In this document: positions 7,395 through 12,510 of the stretch, piece after piece
Layout: each line of letters starts with the position of its first letter
How positions within the stretch are numbered: position 1 is the first letter of the stretch
Assembly: GCA_038258415.1 (NCBI GenBank)
Contig: JBBSPY010000086.1
Span: 1 to 12,510 of the forward strand
Length of the DNA stretch: 12,510 nucleotides
Source of the DNA: Schlegelella_A sp038258415
GTDB taxonomy: Bacteria; Pseudomonadota; Gammaproteobacteria; Burkholderiales; Burkholderiaceae_C
Reading direction: 5' to 3'
Position numbers and translations under genes: made by a program
Notes under the pieces: generated by a model
What the model was told of the DNA's origin: nothing
What the model saw: the letters and a program-made list of their open reading frames with translations, nothing else
The model's database searches: none

Positions 7395-7808
7395 TCAGGG
7401 CGCCGTCTTCTCCATGAAGGCGATCGCCGACTTCATTGCCGAGGTGGCGCAGGCCTCGGCGATCGCCTCGACGTCACCAGCGTCGACCTTGTCGGCGCTG
7501 GCGATCGCGGTTGCCGCGGTTCCCGATGGCATCGCCTTGATGCCACCCGACGACGACGAGATCGACATGGAGCACTTGCCCTCGAGCTTCTTGCCCGCCT
7601 TGTCGGGTGCCAGAGACATGAGGCTGCCGTCGATCGACCAGCTCTTCGTGCCCTTGACCTTCGGCGCACCGAGCTGCAACTTGCTCGAGGCCTTGAGGGC
7701 GCTTTCGGCAGCCTTCTGCATCACGGCTATCGCCTTCGCCTTGTGCTTGTCGTCGAAGATGCTCTTGACGGCGAACTTGTTGACCTGAACGAACGTCTTG
7801 TCGGCCAT
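7395..7808 (-). CDS. Small uncharacterised protein encoded upstream of the 1141-residue protein
   Basis: 137 residues, no signal peptide or membrane segment, family not recognised. The predicted layout is a helix rich in Ala/Lys (about 19-43), a beta region (about 54-90) with two or three strands around SWSIDGSLMSLAPD and KLEGKCSMSI, a linker, and a C-terminal helix (about 109-134). It has two cysteines (79 and 120). The frame is open far upstream on this strand, opposite the P450 gene, but the ATG at 7808 has an excellent AAGGAG seven bases before it, which fixes the start. The large gene begins 93 bases after its stop on the same strand, so the two are probably co-transcribed. This suggests a small partner, chaperone or component acting with the 1141-residue protein; that role is inferred only from position. 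Confidence 0.82.
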   Translation of the reverse strand: MADKTFVQVNKFAVKSIFDDKHKAKAIAVMQKAAESALKASSKLQLGAPKVKGTKSWSIDGSLMSLAPDKAGKKLEGKCSMSISSSSGGIKAMPSGTAATAIASADKVDAGDVEAIAEACATSAMKSAIAFMEKTAP

Positions 7809-7815
7809 GGTGGGG

Positions 7816-7821
7816 CTCCTT
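7816..7821 (-). promoter_or_regulatory. Strong Shine-Dalgarno (AAGGAG) of the 137-residue gene
   Basis: AAGGAG on the minus strand lies seven bases before the ATG at 7808. It decides the start inside a much longer open frame that runs opposite the P450 gene. Confidence 0.75.
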
Positions 7822-7828
7822 GGGTGCG

Positions 7829-7837
7829 CCAGTATGC
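7829..7837 (-). promoter_or_regulatory. Repeated box GCATACTGG upstream of the 137-residue gene
   Basis: The second copy of the nine-base box is 20 bases upstream of the ATG at 7808 and 7 bases upstream of the Shine-Dalgarno. CATACT would serve as a -10, giving a short leader. It lies in the 111-base divergent gap shared with the P450 gene. Confidence 0.3.
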
Positions 7838-7906
7838 CGGTCGTGCCGTCCTCCCGCTTGATGCCTTCGACGTGTTCCTGCCACAGCGCGTCCTGACCCG
7901 CGACAC

Positions 7907-7912
7907 TAGACT
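7907..7912 (+). promoter_or_regulatory. Candidate -10 element just before the P450 GTG
   Basis: TAGACT ends seven bases before the GTG at 7920, with no Shine-Dalgarno between. This again suggests a leaderless or nearly leaderless transcript. No clear -35 is visible. Confidence 0.25.
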
Positions 7913-7919
7913 TTGCGGC

Positions 7920-9215
7920 GTGAACACCGCCGCACGCCTCGCCTCCCGGTTCGACCTGAAGCGCCTCCCCGACGCCTTCTACGCCGACCCGTACCCGACG
8001 TACACGGCACTGCGCACCCACGAACCCGTCAAGCGGCTCGACGACGGCGGTGTCTTCCTCACCCGCCACGCCGACGTGCTCGCCGTCTACAAGGACGTGC
8101 AGACCTACAGCTCCGACAAGCGGGAAGCGTTCTTGCCGAAGTACGGCGACACGCCGCTTTATGCCCATCACACGACCAGCCTCGTCTTCAACGACCCGCC
8201 GGCCCACACGCGGGTGCGCCGGCTCATCGCCGGCGCGCTCACGCCGCACCACATCGCGGCGATGGAGGGTCGCCTCGTCGATCGCGTCGACACCCTGCTC
8301 GACGCGATCGAGGCGCGCGGTGCCGGCGCCCCATTCGACGCGATCGAGGCGTTCGCCAGCGCGATTCCGGTGGAGGTGATCGGCAACCTGCTCGACGTTC
8401 CCGCGGCCGAGCGCTCGCCGCTGCGCGACTGGTCGCTTGCCATCCTCGGCGCGCTCGAGCCGGCGCCGTCGGCAGACCAGCACGCGAGCGGCAACGCTGC
8501 GGTGAGCGAGTTCATCGCCTACCTTGAAGGCCTGGTCGAGCGGCGTCGCGCCGCGCCGGGCGACCCCGAAGTCGACGTGCTCACCCGTCTCATCGCGGGC
8601 GAGCCCGGCGGAGAACAGCTGAGCGCCGACGAGCTCCTGCACAACTGCATCTTCCTGCTCAACGCCGGGCACGAGACGACGACCAACCTGATCGGCAACG
8701 GCCTGCGCTGCCTGCTCGAGTGGCCGGAGCAGAAGGCGCGGCTGCTTGCCGAACCGGCGCTCGTGCGCGGTGCCGTGGAGGAGTTCCTGCGCTTCGAGAG
8801 CTCGAACCAGCTCGGCAACCGGATCACGACGAGGGCCGCCCGCGTCGGCGGCGTCGAGCTCGCGCCGAAGACGCAGGTCACGCTGTGCATCGGCGCCGCA
8901 AACCGCGACCCCGACGCCTTTCCCGATCCCGACCGATTCGACATCGCGCGCCACCCGAACCGGCACGTCGCCTTCGGTTCGGGCATCCACCAGTGCGTCG
9001 GCATGGGCCTGGCGCGGCTCGAAGGCAAGGTGGCGATCGAGCGCTTCCTGCGCCGCTTTCCCGACTATGCGGCGGCCGGCCCGGCGGAGCGCGCGCATCG
9101 GGTGCGGTTTCGCGGCCATGCACGGCTGCCGCTGATCGCGAAGCCCGCTAACGCGACAGCGTCGCCATCGCCTCGCCCAGCCGGATCGAACGCCCTGGCT
9201 GCCAGTCGGCACTGA
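7920..9215 (+). CDS. Cytochrome P450
   Basis: A soluble bacterial-type P450 of 431 residues, a haem-thiolate monooxygenase using O2 and electrons from separate redox partners. Motifs are complete: helix I A-G-H-E-T-T (249-254, with the acid-alcohol pair Glu252-Thr253), the helix K ExxR as E-F-L-R (Glu288 to Arg291), and the haem loop FGSGIHQCVG with ligand Cys359. No transmembrane anchor is seen. The frame extends far upstream, opposite the neighbouring genes, but family homology begins near NTAARLASRFDLKRLP, so the GTG at 7920 is chosen. Family members usually end soon after a phrase like RLPL; here about 25 extra residues (KPANATASPS...) are read through the 3' end of psd on the other strand. 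No ferredoxin or reductase gene is in the window, and the substrate is unknown. Confidence 0.94.
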   Translation: MNTAARLASRFDLKRLPDAFYADPYPTYTALRTHEPVKRLDDGGVFLTRHADVLAVYKDVQTYSSDKREAFLPKYGDTPLYAHHTTSLVFNDPPAHTRVRRLIAGALTPHHIAAMEGRLVDRVDTLLDAIEARGAGAPFDAIEAFASAIPVEVIGNLLDVPAAERSPLRDWSLAILGALEPAPSADQHASGNAAVSEFIAYLEGLVERRRAAPGDPEVDVLTRLIAGEPGGEQLSADELLHNCIFLLNAGHETTTNLIGNGLRCLLEWPEQKARLLAEPALVRGAVEEFLRFESSNQLGNRITTRAARVGGVELAPKTQVTLCIGAANRDPDAFPDPDRFDIARHPNRHVAFGSGIHQCVGMGLARLEGKVAIERFLRRFPDYAAAGPAERAHRVRFRGHARLPLIAKPANATASPSPRPAGSNALAASRH

Positions 9216-10014
9216 AGCGCACGCCGGCGGACCTGGTGAACAGCATCACGACGGTCGATCCGAGCAGGAAGCGGCCCATCTCGTCCCCCTGCGCGAAGGC
9301 CTGCGGAGGTTCAGCGTGGCCGCTGCCGTAGTGCCACTCGCGCACCCGGCGCACGCGCGGCGGATTGACGACGCCGTGCCACATCGTCTCCATGCTGCCG
9401 ACGATGGTCGCGCCGACCAGCACGAGCACGAAGCGGCCGACGGCCGCGGAGTCGAACACGCAGACGACGCGTTCGTTGCGGGCGAACAGTCCGGGGACGC
9501 CGCGCGCCGTCGTCGGGTTGACCGAGAACAGGGCGCCCGGCACGTGGATCATGCGACCGAGCGTGCCGTCGCACGGCATGTGGATCCGGTGGTAGTCCTT
9601 CGGACTCAGGTAGAGCGTGGCGAAGGCGCCGTCGTGGAAGGCGGCGGCGAGCTCGTCGTCGCCGCCGACGAGCGCGGTCGTGGAATAGCGGTGCCCCTTG
9701 GCCTGCAGGATCTGGTCGTGCTCGATCGCGCCCACCTGGCTCACACTGCCGTCGACCGGGCTCACCAGCGGCGCGTCGGCGATCGGCCGCGCGCCGGGCT
9801 TGAGGGCGCGGGTGAAGAAGGCGTTGAACGTCGGGTAGGCCGCCGGGTCGGGCTCGACGGCCTCGGTCATGTCGACGGCGTACTTGCGGACGAACCAGCG
9901 CACGAGCCGCGTCGTCGTGGCGCCGCGCTCGCGCGATGCGACTCGGCCGGCGAAGGCGGTGAGGCCGCGCTTGGGAAGCGCGTACTGCGGCAGGACCTTG
10001 CGGCGGTCGGACAT
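9148..10014 (-). CDS. psd: Phosphatidylserine decarboxylase proenzyme
   Basis: 288 residues, close to E. coli Psd. A membrane-associated pyruvoyl enzyme that converts phosphatidylserine to phosphatidylethanolamine. The self-cleavage motif L-G-S-T is present with Ser253 (codon 9256-9258), which becomes the pyruvoyl group of the small alpha chain. The rest of the charge-relay set is also there: Asp88 in SPVDGS and His142/His145 in YHRIHMP. It is therefore expected to mature and work. The N-terminal segment PTFNAFFTRALKPGARPI is typical of the family. The 3' end overlaps the P450 gene by 68 bases on the opposite strand. The ATG at 10014 abuts the mpg-type gene head-to-head, so the two promoters must overlap the neighbouring coding starts. 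No strong Shine-Dalgarno is seen. Confidence 0.95.
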   Translation of the reverse strand: MSDRRKVLPQYALPKRGLTAFAGRVASRERGATTTRLVRWFVRKYAVDMTEAVEPDPAAYPTFNAFFTRALKPGARPIADAPLVSPVDGSVSQVGAIEHDQILQAKGHRYSTTALVGGDDELAAAFHDGAFATLYLSPKDYHRIHMPCDGTLGRMIHVPGALFSVNPTTARGVPGLFARNERVVCVFDSAAVGRFVLVLVGATIVGSMETMWHGVVNPPRVRRVREWHYGSGHAEPPQAFAQGDEMGRFLLGSTVVMLFTRSAGVRFSADWQPGRSIRLGEAMATLSR

Positions 10015-10020
10015 GACGGC

Positions 10021-10024
10021 GGAG
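10021..10024 (+). promoter_or_regulatory. Shine-Dalgarno supporting the GTG start of the DNA glycosylase
   Basis: GGAG lies nine bases before the GTG at 10034. The competing ATG at 10013 lacks such a site and overlaps the psd start codon. Confidence 0.4.
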
Positions 10025-10033
10025 TCTATCGGC

Positions 10034-10666
10034 GTGCCTGAGTCGGACGACTTGCGCAGGGACGTCCACCCGCCCGGATCAACCGCGCACGCGATCGACT
10101 TCTCCGCTTCGCCGATCGACGTTGCAAGGGCTTTGATCGGCGCGCGGCTCGCGCACGACGGCGTCGGCGGAATCGTCGTCGAGACCGAAGCCTACGACCA
10201 GGGCGACCCGGCATCTCACACCTACGCCGGCCGCACGGCGCGCAACGCCTCGATGTTCGGACCGCCGGGTCGCGCCTACGTCTACCGCTCGTACGGCCTG
10301 CACTGGTGCCTGAACGCCGTCTGCATGCCGACCGGCCATGGCGCCGGCGTGTTGATCCGCGCCCTCGAGCCGACCATCGGCCTGGGCGTGATGCGCGAGC
10401 GCCGCGGCTTGCACGACGAGCGTCTGCTCTGCGCCGGCCCCGGTCGGCTGTGCCAGGCGCTTGGCGTCACGCGCGAGCAAGACGGCCTGCCGCTGGACCA
10501 GGCGCCGTTCGAGCTGGTCGCCGCGCCGCCCGGGAGCCATGCCGTCGCGGCCGGCACCCGCATCGGCATCGCCAAGGCACGCGAGCAACCCTGGCGCTTC
10601 GTCCTCGCCGGCTCCCGGTTCCTGAGCAGGCCGATGCCGGGCCCGGGCGCTCGGCCCCGCAACTGA
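10034..10666 (+). CDS. mpg: 3-methyladenine DNA glycosylase (AAG/MPG family)
   Basis: About 210 residues, typical of bacterial AAG-type enzymes, which flip out and excise alkylated purines such as 3-methyladenine and hypoxanthine in base-excision repair. Visible family signatures: ARALIGARL near the N-terminus; V-V-E-T-E-A-Y, whose second Glu aligns with catalytic Glu125 of human AAG and whose Tyr aligns with the base-stacking Tyr127; S-H-T-Y-A-G-R-T-A-R-N, whose His aligns with His136; Y-V-Y-R-S-Y-G, matching the wall around Tyr159; and GPGRLCQALG. It is unrelated to E. coli AlkA or Tag. The GTG at 10034 is preferred because a GGAG precedes it and it avoids the psd start; the ATG at 10013 would add seven residues. 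The flavoprotein gene follows 20 bases downstream, probably in one transcript. Confidence 0.92.
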   Translation: MPESDDLRRDVHPPGSTAHAIDFSASPIDVARALIGARLAHDGVGGIVVETEAYDQGDPASHTYAGRTARNASMFGPPGRAYVYRSYGLHWCLNAVCMPTGHGAGVLIRALEPTIGLGVMRERRGLHDERLLCAGPGRLCQALGVTREQDGLPLDQAPFELVAAPPGSHAVAAGTRIGIAKAREQPWRFVLAGSRFLSRPMPGPGARPRN

Positions 10667-10672
10667 CAGCCC

Positions 10673-10679
10673 GGAGGAG
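10673..10679 (+). promoter_or_regulatory. Strong Shine-Dalgarno of the flavoprotein gene
   Basis: GGAGGAG seven bases before the ATG at 10687 fixes the start of the flavoprotein, which lies inside a longer open frame running through the glycosylase gene. Confidence 0.7.
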
Positions 10680-10686
10680 ACGACGC

Positions 10687-11910
10687 ATGGAACGCATCGA
10701 CACCGACTGCTGCATCGCCGGCGGTGGCCCCGCCGGGATGGTGCTCGGCTACCTGCTCGCACGCGCCGGCGTGCGCACGCTGGTGCTCGAGAAACACGAC
10801 GACTTCCTGCGCGACTTCCGCGGCGACACCGTTCACCCGTCGACCCTGCGCATCCTCGACGACTGCGGTCTGCTCGACGCCTTTCTCCAGCGCCCGCATC
10901 AGAAGCTGCGGCACGTGGGCGCGGCCTTCGGCGCGCAGACGCTCACCATCGCCGACTTCTCGGGACTGCCCGAGCGCTACGCCTTCATCGCCCTCATGCC
11001 GCAGTGGGACTTCCTCGATTTCGTCGCCGACGAAGCCAGGAAGCTGCCGGCGTTCTCGCTGCGCATGGGCACCGAGGCAACGGGGTTGATCGAAGAGGGC
11101 GACGCGGTCGTCGGCGTTATGGCGCGAGGCGCCGGCGGCGAAGTCGAGGTGCGCGCCGCGCTCAGCGTCGGCGCCGACGGACGCCGATCGACGCTGCGCG
11201 AGGCGGCGGGGCTCCCGGTCGAGCACGTTGGTGCGCCCATCGACGTGCTGTGGTTTCGCGTCGGCCGCGAACCGGGCGAAGGCGATTCGACGCTCGGCCG
11301 CGTCGTTCCCGGCCGCTTCATCGTCACCCTCGACCGCGGCGACTACTGGCAGTGCGCCTTCGTCATCGACAAGGGCGGCGCCGACCGCACGCGGGCCCGC
11401 GGCATCGAGGCCTTCCGTGCCGAGGTCGCCGCGGCGGTGCCCATGCTCGCGTCGCACGTGCGCGACATCGCCAGCTTCGACGACGTGAAGCTCCTCGTCG
11501 TCGCCGTCGATCGGTTGACGCGCTGGTCGCGGTCGGGGCTGCTGTGCATCGGCGACGCGGCGCACGCGATGTCGCCGGTCGGCGGCGTCGGCATCAACCT
11601 GGCGGTCCAGGACGCGGTGGCGGCGGCCAACGCGCTCGCCGCTCCGCTGCGCGCCGGGACGGTCGATGCCAGCGCACTCGACGCCGTGCGCCGGCGGCGT
11701 TCCTGGCCGACCCGCTTGACGCAGGCGATGCAGGTGCAGATCCAGAACAACGTCGTCGTTCCGGCGTTGTCCGCAGGGTCCGGAGGCGCGGTCGAGCCGC
11801 CCTGGCCGATGCAGCTCGTGTCGCACGTGCCGCTGCTGCAGCGATGGCTGGCCCGGCTGCTCGGCATGGGGGTGCGGCCGGAGCGGGTCGAGAGCGGCGT
11901 CGCGTCATGA
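10687..11910 (+). CDS. FAD-dependent monooxygenase (class A, UbiH/PHBH-like)
   Basis: 407 residues, the usual size for single-component aromatic hydroxylases. The N-terminal Rossmann motif GGGPAG (12-17) with Glu35 at the end of the second strand binds ADP of FAD. The middle DG motif is G-A-D-G-R-R-S (Asp164-Gly165), involved in FAD and NAD(P)H contact. The GD motif C-I-G-D-A-A-H (Gly289-Asp290), followed by SPVGGVGINLAVQDA, binds the ribityl and pyrophosphate part. No C-terminal thioredoxin-like domain is present. The family hydroxylates or epoxidises aromatic or polyprenyl substrates using NAD(P)H and O2; the substrate cannot be deduced. The GD-motif stretch resembles UbiH and related proteins, but ubiquinone genes are not nearby, so I give no symbol. 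It follows the glycosylase gene by 20 bases. Confidence 0.9.
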   Translation: MERIDTDCCIAGGGPAGMVLGYLLARAGVRTLVLEKHDDFLRDFRGDTVHPSTLRILDDCGLLDAFLQRPHQKLRHVGAAFGAQTLTIADFSGLPERYAFIALMPQWDFLDFVADEARKLPAFSLRMGTEATGLIEEGDAVVGVMARGAGGEVEVRAALSVGADGRRSTLREAAGLPVEHVGAPIDVLWFRVGREPGEGDSTLGRVVPGRFIVTLDRGDYWQCAFVIDKGGADRTRARGIEAFRAEVAAAVPMLASHVRDIASFDDVKLLVVAVDRLTRWSRSGLLCIGDAAHAMSPVGGVGINLAVQDAVAAANALAAPLRAGTVDASALDAVRRRRSWPTRLTQAMQVQIQNNVVVPALSAGSGGAVEPPWPMQLVSHVPLLQRWLARLLGMGVRPERVESGVAS

Positions 11911-11934
11911 GCCGACCGCGCCGGGCGCGTGGCG

Positions 11935-12510
11935 TCAGCGGATGGCGGGCCCGGTTGCGGTGCAGTGCGGCCGCGACGGCAACGGCAGGATCGGCAGTGT
12001 CGCGTCCCACAGCGCCCGCCACGTCGGCCAGTCGTGCCCGCCGGGGAGCAGCGTCGTGCGCTCTGGCGGCAGCGCCGCGGCGAGCAGACGGTCGCTGAAC
12101 GCGAAACGATCGGAGGCGCCGTAGGCGAGCCAGATCGGCGGCGGGCCGGTCGCTGCTGCCGAACCCGTCGGCGCGGCCGTCGCGCGCTTGAGCCAGCTCC
12201 AGACGCGAACGTCGTCTGCGTTGGGCGGCAACGGATACTCCTGCGCCGGCCACGACCGGAGCCCGCCGGTCGATTCGATCGAGATCGAGACGCGCCGGTC
12301 TCCGAGGTACGGGGCGATGGCGACGACGCCGCCCGTCACGCCGACGCCGAGCGTGCGGCCCGACGCGAAGTAGGCGAAGGCGCCGTAGCCGCCGATCGAG
12401 ATGCCGATCAGCCAGATCGCGCGATAGCCGTGGGCGCGCGCCGGCTCGATCACGTCGGCCTCGAGCCGATCGAGGATCGAACGCTCGCTGTAGTAGGCGA
12501 GGTGCGCGTC
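11935..12510 (-). CDS. Alpha/beta hydrolase, N-terminus outside the window
   Basis: The frame is open to the right edge, so the start is missing; 191 residues are visible. The nucleophile elbow is G-I-S-I-G-G-Y-G (Ser codon 12397-12399). The likely acid is Asp in YGASDRF (codon 12109-12111) and the likely base is His in PGGHDW (codon 12034-12036), so the Ser-Asp-His triad is complete and in the usual order. The oxyanion-hole strand and any signal peptide would lie upstream of the window. A GTG at 12453 exists, but starting there would cut the strand before the elbow, and the upstream residues (AHLAYYSERS...) look coding. The enzyme could be an esterase or lipase-like hydrolase; the substrate is unknown. 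It converges with the flavoprotein gene, 24 bases apart. Confidence 0.85.
   Translation of the reverse strand, partial: DAHLAYYSERSILDRLEADVIEPARAHGYRAIWLIGISIGGYGAFAYFASGRTLGVGVTGGVVAIAPYLGDRRVSISIESTGGLRSWPAQEYPLPPNADDVRVWSWLKRATAAPTGSAAATGPPPIWLAYGASDRFAFSDRLLAAALPPERTTLLPGGHDWPTWRALWDATLPILPLPSRPHCTATGPAIR

Noticed and set aside
6756..7919. The N-terminal part of the long open frame leading into the P450
   Set aside because: It runs antisense through the unknown cassette and resembles no protein. The P450 homology begins at the GTG at 7920, so there is no fusion.
7809..9212. Upstream extension of the 137-residue gene to a 605-residue protein
   Set aside because: The extra sequence is antisense to the P450, while a strong Shine-Dalgarno marks the ATG at 7808.
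10282..11826. A 514-codon minus-strand open frame opposite the glycosylase and flavoprotein genes
   Set aside because: Antisense shadow spanning two genes with recognised motifs; no family pattern in its translation.

Overview
The window is GC-rich and gene-dense. It suggests a betaproteobacterium, most likely in the order Burkholderiales. I infer this from the strong G/C third-position bias, the E. coli-type gamma-glutamyltransferase and phosphatidylserine decarboxylase, and a Cys-rich ankyrin-like lipoprotein whose motif pattern I associate with Burkholderiales. This is recall, not a database search. No rRNA, tRNA, CRISPR array, insertion sequence, integrase or attachment site was seen. No stretch over 300 bases lacks a gene; the longest non-coding gaps are 1953-2081, 7302-7394 and 7809-7919.

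Layout from left to right. (1) The tail of an ABC-transporter ATPase resembling UrtE of the urea transporter ends at 119, followed by a glutathione S-transferase gene (153-830, +). (2) Tail-to-tail with it is an ankyrin-like lipoprotein (837-1952, -), divergent from a periplasmic gamma-glutamyltransferase, ggt (2082-3851, +). (3) The least explained part is a minus-strand pair: a 137-residue protein (7395-7808) followed after 86 bases by a 1141-residue protein (3876-7301). Neither has a signal peptide or a domain I can name. The large one has an N-terminal coiled coil, a Thr/Ser-rich hairpin-like repeat tract, glycine-rich beta segments and a helical C-terminal half. (4) Divergent from the pair is a cytochrome P450 (7920-9215, +), whose end overlaps psd (9148-10014, -). 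(5) Head-to-head with psd is an mpg-type 3-methyladenine DNA glycosylase (about 10034-10666, +), followed by a class A flavoprotein monooxygenase (10687-11910, +). (6) The window ends in a minus-strand alpha/beta hydrolase (11935-12510) whose N-terminus lies outside.

Functionally this is mostly a mosaic of small transcription units: glutathione and detoxification genes (GST, Ggt), phospholipid synthesis (Psd), alkylation repair (Mpg) and redox enzymes (P450, flavoprotein). They do not form one pathway. The 137 aa plus 1141 aa pair is the best candidate for an undescribed system. Very similar nine-base boxes lie just upstream of both of its genes. My tentative view is a cytoplasmically made, beta-rich cargo or structural protein with a small partner. 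Nothing in the sequence identifies a transport apparatus or a target.
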